Assembly: GCA_028871195.1 (NCBI GenBank)
Contig: JAGWNT010000075.1
Span: 1-19,591, forward strand
DNA: 19,591 nt
Origin: REEB85 sp018971455
Lineage (GTDB): Bacteria; Pseudomonadota; Alphaproteobacteria; Acetobacterales; Acetobacteraceae
Direction: 5' to 3'
Positions 7,972-15,015 of the stretch are shown piece by piece. The stretch's first letter is position 1; each line of letters begins with the position of its first letter. Made by a program: the position numbers and the translations under genes. The notes beneath the pieces are model-generated. The model saw nothing but the letters and a program-made list of their open reading frames with translations. It was not told the origin of the DNA and searched no databases.

Positions 7972-8105
7972 TGGGTGTCCTCCTTTTGGGATGATGCCCC
8001 TGTCCCCCGCCAGCCGATCCTGCATGCGGTAATAACATGCGGTATTTCAACAGGTTGAGGCCGGCGGGGACGCCCCGTGGCGGCCTGCTCCGAGGTGACC
8101 CGGCG
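7972..8105. repeat. Short direct repeat CATGCGGTA x2 in terminase/small-protein gap
   Basis: The gap contains CATGCGGTA at 8023-8031 and again at 8036-8044, a 13-bp period. It lies about 50 bp upstream of the small-protein start on the minus strand and could be a regulator half-site pair or a chance duplication. No clear promoter boxes are visible. Confidence 0.3.
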
Positions 8106-9635
8106 TCACTCCCAGGTCGGTGCCGGCAGCGGTGGCAACAGCGGCAGGGGCCGCGGCATCTCCGGCAGCGGTGGCATCTGCGGCAGGAGGATCCCTTGGG
8201 CACGATGCAGATTTTCGTAATAGGTGATGATCGGCTCTTGCCTCGCATGACCCTTGATCCAGTCCAAGGCCTGGGCGGTCGAGTCGACCTGGTCATCGTG
8301 CTTGCCGCGCGGGAACATGGCGAGTTCGTGCAGATACCCGTCCAGCCACGCTGCCTCGCGCGGGAGATGAACCCGCCCGTTCTCAATCAGCGCGGTCTGC
8401 GCATGCATACGCATCACCTTGTCGCCGGCCGGCTGGTAGGCGGTGACATTATGAAACCCCTCCGCCTGGAACTCCTGGATCAGCTGCGTGCCGGAAGCGC
8501 GATCCTCGATGAGGACGACATCAGCGTGGTGGAGCTCTTGCTGCTCACGCACCGCGCGCTTGAGGTCGGGATACCCCAGGCGGGCGCGCAGAACGTGCAA
8601 CAGGTAGATTGTGGTACCCAGCACGCCCCAGCTCGTGCACACGCTGTAATCGGCCAGCTCGGTCGCTTTGTTGGCCGAGTCCCAGCTCTGCAGGATGAGG
8701 TCGAATGTGGCCGGGCGCTCCGCCGGCCCATAGGCCTTGAACCACTCCACCTTAATGATGCCACCCCCCAGCGGCGTCGGCTCCTGCTGATACTGGCTGG
8801 CGAAGTTGGCCTCCCTTATGCGCCGGCGCAGCACCTCCAGCTCGGCCAGCGGCTCGCGCTCGGGATGCAGCGCCTCGCCGGCCTTGCGGCAATGCACATA
8901 CTCCCCCATGGCCGAGCGGATGACGTGGCGCTCATCCTCCACCGCCACCGCGGCCAGCTTGCGGACGCCCCAAACCTCCCCACTGCCGGTCAGGTGACCG
9001 ACCAGATCGTCCTCGTGCAGGCGCTGCATGATGACGATAATCGCACCGGTTCGCTTGTCATTGAGACGGCTGACCAGGGTGCCATCGAACCATTCGTTGA
9101 CCCGCCTCCGCTGCACCTCGGAGGCAGCCTCATCGGGCTTCAGCGGATCGTCGATGAGAATGGCGTCCGCCCCGCGGCCGGTCACCACGCCACCCACCGA
9201 CGTGGCATAGCGCGAGCCCCCCTTGGTGGTGGTGAACTCGCCCACCGCGTTGCGTGCCGGTGACAGCCTGGTGCCAGGGAACGCTGCCCGATACCAGGCC
9301 GACTCCATGACCGATCGGCAGTCCCGCGCCGGCTTGTCGGCGAGATCCTGGGCATAGCTGACGCACATGAGGTGGGCCGCCGGGTGGTGACCGAGCCACC
9401 ACGCCACCAGTGCCACCGAGGTGAGGATGGATTTGAGGTGTCGCGGAGGCACGTTGATGATCAGCCGGCGTGTCTGGCCGGCCATCACCGCGGCGAGATC
9501 GCCTGCGATCAGCTCGATATGCCAGTTGGGATGGTAGGGGGCGCCCGCATGGAGGTGGCGGAAGCACCGCTCGGCGAACGCCGTGAAATCCCACCGAAGC
9601 AGCTGGCAATAGAGGTCGAGGTCAGGATTCGCCAT
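8106..9635 (-). CDS. Phage terminase large subunit (TerL)
   Basis: A 509-residue DNA-packaging motor protein. The ATPase domain shows a Walker A variant NVPPRHLKS (61-69) and Walker B DAILIDDP (157-164), with a QR-type coupling segment near 204-205. The RNase H-like nuclease domain has its acidic metal ligands at D319 (SWDS), E377 (LIEDRASG) and D447/D448 (GKHDDQVDS). All key residues are present and length is normal, so the gene looks intact. Its start overlaps the DUF5681 gene by 14 bp and has only a weak ribosome site, implying translational coupling. The C-terminal ~28 residues are a Pro/Leu/Met-rich tail, partly produced by an in-frame 15-bp DNA duplication (8123-8137 and 8162-8176). No portal, capsid or tail gene follows, which is unusual. 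Confidence 0.95.
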   Translation of the reverse strand: MANPDLDLYCQLLRWDFTAFAERCFRHLHAGAPYHPNWHIELIAGDLAAVMAGQTRRLIINVPPRHLKSILTSVALVAWWLGHHPAAHLMCVSYAQDLADKPARDCRSVMESAWYRAAFPGTRLSPARNAVGEFTTTKGGSRYATSVGGVVTGRGADAILIDDPLKPDEAASEVQRRRVNEWFDGTLVSRLNDKRTGAIIVIMQRLHEDDLVGHLTGSGEVWGVRKLAAVAVEDERHVIRSAMGEYVHCRKAGEALHPEREPLAELEVLRRRIREANFASQYQQEPTPLGGGIIKVEWFKAYGPAERPATFDLILQSWDSANKATELADYSVCTSWGVLGTTIYLLHVLRARLGYPDLKRAVREQQELHHADVVLIEDRASGTQLIQEFQAEGFHNVTAYQPAGDKVMRMHAQTALIENGRVHLPREAAWLDGYLHELAMFPRGKHDDQVDSTAQALDWIKGHARQEPIITYYENLHRAQGILLPQMPPLPEMPRPLPLLPPLPAPTWE

Positions 9636-10032
9636 CGTCGCCCCCGTTCTCCAGGCGTCTCATCCGGGCGAGGGCGTTGTCCAGGGTCTGGCGGTCATCC
9701 TCGCTCAGGGGGTGGGTTTGACCGGCGCCAGCCTCCGCAGGCCCCACAAGTTTCAGCATCAGACCCAACAACATCTGCATGCTGCGGGGGTCACCGGCGG
9801 CCGATTTGTTGACCACCTGCTTGACAATCACCTCACCTTTGGTGATGTGCCGACGCTTGCCGCCCTCGTTGACCATGACAGGCTGCTTGAGCTCCCGATC
9901 GACGAGCGTGGCGAGGTTTTGGCTGCCCTTGCGCCGGCCCTTCGGGTTGCCTGACTGGCCTGGCTTGAACCGGCTCGTCACCGGTGGCCGGCCATAGCCG
10001 ACCTCGTACTCGGGATCCTTGCGATCACCCAT
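9622..10032 (-). CDS. DUF5681 protein, probable terminase small-subunit analogue
   Basis: A 136-residue protein with the DUF5681 signature at its N terminus: VGYGRPPVTSRFKPGQSGNP followed by KGRRKGSQNL, a basic DNA-binding-like stretch, then a helical region (LVDRELKQPVMVNEGGKRRH, TKGEVIVKQVVNKSAAGDPR). Proteins of this family commonly precede terminase large-subunit genes and are presumed to recognise DNA for packaging. The start at 10032 overlaps the last 8 bases of the methyltransferase gene (ATGGGTGA), and the 3' end overlaps the terminase start, so the three genes are translated as a unit. An upstream ATG at 10098 lies deep in the methyltransferase gene and is unlikely. Function as small terminase is inferred from order, not demonstrated. 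Confidence 0.88.
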   Translation of the reverse strand: MGDRKDPEYEVGYGRPPVTSRFKPGQSGNPKGRRKGSQNLATLVDRELKQPVMVNEGGKRRHITKGEVIVKQVVNKSAAGDPRSMQMLLGLMLKLVGPAEAGAGQTHPLSEDDRQTLDNALARMRRLENGGDDGES

Positions 10033-11365
10033 GGCGGCCACCCTCGGCGATCCGCTCGTCGAATGACTGGCCGGTGCTGGCGAGGCGGGCGGTATCACCC
10101 GTGCTGCGCTGCCAGCGGCGGATGATGGTGTCGACGTAGAGCGGGTCGAGCTCCAGGCCGACGCAGCGCCGCCCGCCGCGCTCGGCGGCCATCAGCGTGG
10201 TGCCGCTGCCGAGGAACGGATCGAGCACCAGATCATTGCGAGTGGTGCAGTCGAGGATGGCGTCGGCAACCAGGCTCACCGGCTTGACCGTCGGGTGCAG
10301 CGCGAGGAGGTTGCCCTCCTCGGTGGCGCGATCGAAGGAGTTCACCCCCGGGTAGCGCCACACATTGCTCCGGTGGCGACCGTGGCGGCCCAGCTCGATA
10401 TTGTTCCGGTGGCGGCCGCTGCCGTGCTTGTAGACGAACACCAGCTCATGCTGGCTGCGGTAGAGCGAGCCCATGCCGGCATTGTCTTTCGCCCAGACGC
10501 AGAGGTTCTTGAGCTGGCCGTAGACGCGCCCGCCGGCGGCCAGGAGCTCGCCCATATGGCGCCAATCCATGCAGACGAAGTGCAGGGCGCCATCGCGGCT
10601 ATGGGTGGCGGCCAGCTTCAGGCTGTCGGTCAGGAAGGTGGTGAACTCCTCGGCGCTCATCTCGCCACTGGCCATGACGAACTCGCGGTGCCGCACGTCA
10701 CCCAGGCCGCTGACGTGACCGCTGATGGGCACGTTGTACGGCGGATCGGTGAACACCATGGCGGCCTGCTCGGCCCCCATCAGGGCGGCATAGGCGAGCG
10801 GATCGAGCGCGTTGCCGCAGGCCAGACGGTGGCGCCCGAGGTGCCAGAGATCACCCAGGCGGCTGATCGCCGGGCCGGGCAGGGGAGGCGGCACGGCGTC
10901 GGCCGGATCGGGCGGCGGTGCTGCGCTGCCGTCAAGCGCGCCAATCCTCAGGTCGATCTCGGCCATCTCAAAGCCGGTCAGCTCGAGGTCGAAGTTGAGA
11001 TCGGCGGCGGCGAGGTCGCGGAAGGTCTCGGCGAGCAGCCGGTCGTCCCAGGTGGCGATCTCGGTGAGGCGGTTATCGGCGATCATGAAGCTCTGCCGCT
11101 GGGCCTCGGTCAGGTGATCGAGCGTGATGGTGGGCACTTCGGTCCAGCCGAGCTCGCGGCAGGCCAGCAGGCGCCCATGGCCGGCGATGACGCGGCCGGA
11201 CGTGTCGACCAGGATGGGGACATTGAAGCCAAACGCCCGGATGCTCCGGGCGATCCGCTTGACCTGCGCCTTGCTGTGCTGCCGCGGGTTGCGGGGATCG
11301 GGCGTCAGCTCGTCAATGCGGCGGCTGACGATGGCCAGGTGGTGGGGAGAGGTGGTGGTGCTCAT
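10025..11365 (-). CDS. ParB-like domain fused to DNA methyltransferase (beta class)
   Basis: A 446-residue two-domain protein. Residues ~10-100 are a ParB/Srx-type domain (LTPDPRNPRQHS, and the GHGRLLA motif at 62-68). Residues ~165-425 are an S-adenosylmethionine-dependent DNA methyltransferase with catalytic motif DPPY at 207-210, a variable target-recognition segment between, HPTVKPV at 357-363, and DPFLGSGTT (382-390). The order, catalytic motif before the cofactor motif, marks a beta-class N6-adenine (or N4-cytosine) enzyme. A proline-rich linker (148-165) joins the halves. No restriction endonuclease is adjacent, so it is likely an orphan phage-type modification enzyme. The start at 11365 has GAGGG five bases upstream, sitting in the arm of a small hairpin. 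It is first gene of the phage-like operon. Confidence 0.92.
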   Translation of the reverse strand: MSTTTSPHHLAIVSRRIDELTPDPRNPRQHSKAQVKRIARSIRAFGFNVPILVDTSGRVIAGHGRLLACRELGWTEVPTITLDHLTEAQRQSFMIADNRLTEIATWDDRLLAETFRDLAAADLNFDLELTGFEMAEIDLRIGALDGSAAPPPDPADAVPPPLPGPAISRLGDLWHLGRHRLACGNALDPLAYAALMGAEQAAMVFTDPPYNVPISGHVSGLGDVRHREFVMASGEMSAEEFTTFLTDSLKLAATHSRDGALHFVCMDWRHMGELLAAGGRVYGQLKNLCVWAKDNAGMGSLYRSQHELVFVYKHGSGRHRNNIELGRHGRHRSNVWRYPGVNSFDRATEEGNLLALHPTVKPVSLVADAILDCTTRNDLVLDPFLGSGTTLMAAERGGRRCVGLELDPLYVDTIIRRWQRSTGDTARLASTGQSFDERIAEGGRHG

Positions 11366-11369
11366 GATA

Positions 11370-11387
11370 CCCTCGCTTGTTCGAGGG
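11370..11387 (-). promoter_or_regulatory. Hairpin covering the methyltransferase ribosome binding site
   Basis: CCCTCG-CTTGTT-CGAGGG is a perfect 6-bp stem with a 6-nt loop. On the minus-strand transcript its second arm contains the GAGGG ribosome binding site of the methyltransferase gene, so folding would hide it. It could equally be a DNA operator for autoregulation. Confidence 0.4.
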
Positions 11388-11838
11388 CTCCGAAGCGTCA
11401 CATCCTTGGTTGCGCGGCATAGGCAAAATGACGTCAACAGCTTTTTTCGGGCGGTCGGCCGGCTGAGGTTGCCGATCCCCGGCCGGCCCCGGCCCGAGGG
11501 TCAGCCCAGCCTCGCGCCGTTGCAGGTGGATCTCCGGGCGCGGCCAGGCCCCTTTGGGGCCCATAAATTCCCCACCGATCTGTGCCGGCGACGATCGTGC
11601 CGCCGATCGGTCAGACCTGCCTGGCACAGCACAAAACTGGCCAGCACGAGGGGGTCATCGGCCTGATCAGCCGCCAGATTGCGGGCACCGGGCGGTCGGA
11701 AGGTCGAGTGCTCGCAGCACAGATCGCTGTGCGACGGTCTGGCAGGCCCGCCCGGTGCACCAATCAGGCGGGGCGGTGCCACGGGCGGCATTCTGCCGGC
11801 ACCTGGCGGGCTGCCTGCCCCTCTGCCGGCGCGAAAAT

Positions 11839-11989
11839 ATTCCCTGCTCACAGGCCGCAAATTCCCTGCTCGGCGCGGCAGGGAATTCGCTGGCAACCCG
11901 TTGTTTGAGGGCAGCATTTTACCCTCACGCGGCGCCTTCTGGGTGCCTGTGGCCGGGATTTCCCTGCAAAACCCGCGAAAACAGGGAAA
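11839..11989. repeat. Cluster of five TTCCCTG / CAGGGAA elements
   Basis: ATTCCCTGCTC occurs at 11839-11849 and 11861-11871, exactly 22 bp apart. The inverted form lies at 11878-11887, making a perfect 10-bp stem with 11860-11869 around an 8-nt loop. A second inverted pair, TTTCCCTG (11959-11966) and CAGGGAAA (11982-11989), has a 15-nt loop. A TGAGGG/CCCTCA pair (11906-11911, 11922-11927) lies between. Five copies of a 7-mer in 150 bp is far above chance. Function unknown. Confidence 0.75.
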
Positions 11990-12399
11990 CCAAAGAGACG
12001 AGTTCGCAGAAGACTGCAAACACCGCCAGCTTACAACTTTGTTAAATTTCAATTTTTTGGCAGATCAGCCGCGACAGGAACTGCGGCATCTCGCCGCGGA
12101 TTTTTGCGGTCGCGATGGGTGCGCGCGGGCGATCAGGCGGATCGCGATCTCAACGTTGATGGCACCGATGGCCATGCGATCGACGATGGCCTGAAGAAGG
12201 CGGCGCCGCCGGTTCATGGTGCCCGGAATCGGTTTGGCCCTTGTGAGTGATTTCGCCCCGGACCAGGCGGTTCCGCAGCAAAGACGCCCAGCATCTCACC
12301 ACACGCCATCTCCGAGAGTTGCGGCACGACATCGATCGGAAACGGGCGCGCCTGGCGACGGGAGGCTTGATCTTCTCCGGGAAAACCGGATGTGTGCCC

Positions 12400-12414
12400 G
12401 CCCGATATCCGGGC
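12400..12414. promoter_or_regulatory. Candidate IclR operator, copy 1
   Basis: GCCCGATATCCGGGC: 6-bp arms around a TAT centre with one mismatched pair. It matches copy 2 at 12473-12487 and the copy in front of iclR at 14 of 15 positions each. It lies about 256 bp before the transporter operon's first start codon. Confidence 0.65.
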
Positions 12415-12472
12415 AGAACCTGGCCCGCCAGTGCCGGCGTACCGCCAGTTTTGCCCGCGCCTGCATGATCGC

Positions 12473-12487
12473 GCCCGCTATCCGGGC
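12473..12487. promoter_or_regulatory. Candidate IclR operator, copy 2
   Basis: GCCCGCTATCCGGGC, differing from copy 1 only at the sixth base. Its centre is 73 bp from copy 1, close to seven helical turns, so two dimers would lie on the same face of the DNA. A poor promoter-like pair (TTGCCA, TCTATC) lies just downstream at about 12509-12536, so an activating or looping role is possible. Confidence 0.65.
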
Positions 12488-12573
12488 AACCACGGCAAAT
12501 CCGTTTGCCACCCTGGCGCAGAAAACTCTATCGAAGCCATCGACGCGTTCGGTTGACGAACCAGTCCGGGGTC

Positions 12574-12615
12574 GAGGGTCGGCGGTGGTTTTGCAAGCGA
12601 CCCTCCGGCCGACCC
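12574..12615 (+). promoter_or_regulatory. Alternative hairpins in the transporter operon leader
   Basis: The segment 12574-12583 can pair in two exclusive ways: GAGGGTCG (12574-12581) with CGACCCTC (12598-12605), or GGGTCGGC (12576-12583) with GCCGACCC (12608-12615). Both are perfect 8-bp stems. The element sits 55-96 bases before the binding-protein start codon and could be an mRNA switch, or a degenerate repeat. Confidence 0.35.
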
Positions 12616-12669
12616 GACAGGGAGAATCGGCGAACGTCATCGGCCGCAGAGCCACCGAGGGAGAGAAAC

Positions 12670-14064
12670 ATGAGCGACCAAACCGACCGACCGACCCATA
12701 TGCCAGCCGCGGCCGCCGCTGCGCAGGCGCATCGTCGCACCCTGTTGAAGGCCGGCCTGTTTGGCGCGGCGTCAATGGCGGTCGGCCTGCGCGCCCCTGC
12801 GGTTCTGGCCCAGGCCAAGCGTTTCGCGGGAGTGACGATCAACGGCGCGGCATTCCAGCATAGTTTCCACGTGGCGCTGAAGTCATGGCTGCCTGAGCTC
12901 GAGGACAAAACGGGGCTCAAGGTCAATTTCGAGCTGCAATCGTACCCGATCTACAATCAGCGTATGGACCTTGAGCTCTCGACGCACGGCTCGACCTACG
13001 ATTTCTGCAACATCGGCACGCCCTATGCGGGGCGCTGGATCACGTCGGGCTGGATGACCCAGCTCGATGAGTTCGCGCATAATTCAAATCTCACGGCAGC
13101 CGATTGGGAGCCGGGCGACTTCGCGCGGGGCCCTCTGGCAATTCTGAGCGACGTCAACGGCCATGTTTTCGGGTTCCCCTGGGTTGCCGGCGCGATCGTC
13201 ATGGGCATCGCCCGCAGTGATCTGCTGGAGAAGGCGAAGCTGCCGATCCCCACGACTCTCGATGAGCTCGTCGAGACCTGCCTCAAAACCAATGCCCCCG
13301 GGAAAACCTATTCCTTCGTGAACGATCAGCTGCACCATTGGGAGTGGCCGCCGTACCTGATCAACGAGGGCGGCACCATCTTCCGCAAGCCGCCGACGGA
13401 TCTGATGCCGATGCTCAATACGCCGCAGGCGATCAAGGCGGCGGAGATCTACGCGCAGCTGCTTTCATCCAAATGCGCGCCCCCGGGCGTCCTGTCCTAC
13501 ACCGACGATCAGAGCATGCGCATGCAGCTCGCCGGACATGCCAATATCCGCACCACCTCGATCGACTGGCTGGTCCCGCTTGCCAAACTGAAGGACAGCA
13601 AGGTGAAGTCAACGGTCCGGTACGCGCCGCTGCCCAAGGGTGCGGGCGGAAGCTTTCCGGGCGTCAACGCGAACGGCTTCGGCATTCCCCTCGGAGCAAA
13701 GAACAAGGAAGCCGCCTGGACCTTCATCCAATGGGCGCTGTCCAAGGCGTCGTTCGAGCGCATGGCCCTCGAGAAGGCGTACGTCACCGTGCCGCGCCGG
13801 TCGATCGTCGCCACCCCCAAGTTCAAGGAAGCAATGACCATCAACGGCCAGGATGTGGGCAAGCTCTACATCGACACGGTGGATGCTCCGGGGGTCAGCG
13901 ACTACATGAAATACAGGAACATGGCCGTGTTCCCGCAGGTCGGTGAAAAGATCAACATTGCGATCTCGCAGATCGTGTCCGGGCAGGCGAACGCAAAGGC
14001 GGCGCTCGATCAGGCCGAGAGCGCCGCGATCGCCGATATCAAGAAGGCAGGCGTGAAGCTCTAA
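12670..14064 (+). CDS. Sugar-type (CUT1) ABC transporter solute-binding protein, Tat-exported
   Basis: A 464-residue family-1 extracellular solute-binding protein. The N terminus carries a twin-arginine signal (HRRTLLKAG, 21-29) with hydrophobic segment and AQA cleavage site near 47-49, so it is probably exported folded, perhaps with a bound cofactor or ligand. The body has family features such as LPELEDKTGLKVNFE and GAKNKEAAWTFIQWALS near the hinge and C-terminal lobe. Start at 12670 with GGGAG six bases upstream; an in-frame extension to 12505 is non-coding leader. Two permease genes follow directly, then two hydroxyacid dehydrogenases, so the ligand may be a hydroxyacid or a precursor. The CUT1 family usually carries sugars and polyols; the real ligand is unknown. 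Two candidate IclR sites lie upstream. Confidence 0.92.
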   Translation: MSDQTDRPTHMPAAAAAAQAHRRTLLKAGLFGAASMAVGLRAPAVLAQAKRFAGVTINGAAFQHSFHVALKSWLPELEDKTGLKVNFELQSYPIYNQRMDLELSTHGSTYDFCNIGTPYAGRWITSGWMTQLDEFAHNSNLTAADWEPGDFARGPLAILSDVNGHVFGFPWVAGAIVMGIARSDLLEKAKLPIPTTLDELVETCLKTNAPGKTYSFVNDQLHHWEWPPYLINEGGTIFRKPPTDLMPMLNTPQAIKAAEIYAQLLSSKCAPPGVLSYTDDQSMRMQLAGHANIRTTSIDWLVPLAKLKDSKVKSTVRYAPLPKGAGGSFPGVNANGFGIPLGAKNKEAAWTFIQWALSKASFERMALEKAYVTVPRRSIVATPKFKEAMTINGQDVGKLYIDTVDAPGVSDYMKYRNMAVFPQVGEKINIAISQIVSGQANAKAALDQAESAAIADIKKAGVKL

Positions 14065-14076
14065 GGACAGGTTAAC

Positions 14077-15015
14077 GTGAGCGATCTGACTCTCACGGCG
14101 CCGGTTGCCTCCCGATCGCGGTCGGGGGGCAACTTTGCGCAGCAGCAGCGGCGATTTTTCTGGATGCTGCTCGGTCCGGTGCTGGCCGTGCTGGCGGCTA
14201 TCACGTTGCTGCCGATGATCTACCTTTTTGTCATCAGCCTGACGCCGCTCAACCTCACCAAGCCCGGCACGGCCGTCGATTTTTCCCATCTCGGGCAGAA
14301 TTACATCTACATGCTCGCGGATATGCGCCTGCGCGACAGTCTATGGACGCAGGTGAAACTGTCGGCTTCGACGGTGACGTTCCAGGTGGTGCTGGGATTC
14401 TTCGCGGCACTTCTGCTCAACCATAGCGCCCGCGTTGGCCGGCTGGTCAGAACCAGCCTGCTGATCCCCATGGTGCTTCCGCCGATCGTGGTGGCGATCA
14501 TCTGGAAGATGGTGTTCTCCCCTGACATCAGTCCGCTGTGGTGGCTGTTCAACTGGCTCGGCTGGAACGTTCCCGTGCCCGTTACGGACGCGCGCTTTGC
14601 GCTCGGCTCCATCGTGCTGGCCGATACGTGGGAGTGGTTCCCCTTCACGATGATGATTATCCTCGCGGCGCTCAGCATGATGCCGGAGGAGCTGGTCGAG
14701 GCCGCGCGCCTGGACGGCGCGACGCCGGTTCAGCTCACCTGGTACATCACTCTGCCCTACCTGCGGGGCGCCCTCCTCGTCGCGGGCCTTTTCCGGCTCA
14801 TCGACAGCATCAAGGCGTTCCCGCTCATCTACCTCCTGACGAGCGGCGGGCCGGGCACGGTGACCGAGGTGCCAAACTATTACATCTTTGTCCAATCCTT
14901 CAATTTCAGTTACCTCGGCTACTCCAGCGCCATTACGGTGGTTCTTGTGGCCATGGTCTGTCTGTTGAGTTGGTTCATCGTCCGTGTGGTGAGCGGAGGC
15001 GAACGTGCGGAATAA
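14077..15015 (+). CDS. ABC transporter permease (MalF/UgpA type)
   Basis: A 312-residue inner-membrane permease of the binding-protein-dependent transport family with six predicted hydrophobic segments (first about 28-54). The EAA loop that docks the ATPase is EELVEAARLDGATPVQLTWY at about 204-223. It begins with GTG at 14077, 12 bp after the binding-protein stop, preceded by AAGGA, and ends 11 bp inside the next permease gene. It should form a heterodimeric channel with that second permease and be powered by an ATPase such as the MalK/UgpC-like one at the right edge of the window. Confidence 0.93.
   Translation: MSDLTLTAPVASRSRSGGNFAQQQRRFFWMLLGPVLAVLAAITLLPMIYLFVISLTPLNLTKPGTAVDFSHLGQNYIYMLADMRLRDSLWTQVKLSASTVTFQVVLGFFAALLLNHSARVGRLVRTSLLIPMVLPPIVVAIIWKMVFSPDISPLWWLFNWLGWNVPVPVTDARFALGSIVLADTWEWFPFTMMIILAALSMMPEELVEAARLDGATPVQLTWYITLPYLRGALLVAGLFRLIDSIKAFPLIYLLTSGGPGTVTEVPNYYIFVQSFNFSYLGYSSAITVVLVAMVCLLSWFIVRVVSGGERAE

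Larger units (their letters stand above)
11366..12669. other. 1.3-kb region between phage-like block and transporter operon, no convincing gene
   Basis: Open frames exist on both strands (for example minus 11501-12052) but have skewed Arg/Pro/Gly composition, no ribosome binding site and no domain I recognise. A 50-codon minus-strand frame starting at 12217 (MNRRRRLLQAIVDRMAIGAI...) looks somewhat protein-like but also lacks a ribosome site. The left half must hold the promoter of the phage-like operon; the middle holds a cluster of TTCCCTG repeats; the right half holds two IclR-type palindromes and the leader of the transporter operon. These are listed separately. Confidence 0.5.

Noticed and set aside
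7603..8058. Plus-strand frame of 151 codons after the TetR gene
   Set aside because: It runs antisense to the small membrane protein gene, which has a far better ribosome site, and has no recognisable features.
8037..9263. Long plus-strand frame opposite the terminase gene, and a similar one at 10295-11422 opposite the methyltransferase
   Set aside because: Both mirror well-supported genes on the minus strand and show no recognisable motifs.
11839..11989. CRISPR array
   Set aside because: Repeats are only 7-11 bp, in both orientations, with irregular spacing apart from one 22-bp interval, and no cas gene is present.
11501..12052. 183-codon minus-strand frame across the TTCCCTG repeat cluster
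   Set aside because: No ribosome binding site, skewed Arg/Pro/Ser/Gly composition and stretches created by the repeats themselves; I treat the repeats as DNA or RNA elements rather than coding sequence, though it would be worth checking against databases.
12505..12669. N-terminal extension of the sugar-type binding protein by 55 residues
   Set aside because: It would place 55 Arg-rich residues before a proper Tat signal; the ATG at 12670 has a good ribosome site and the extension covers the leader hairpins.
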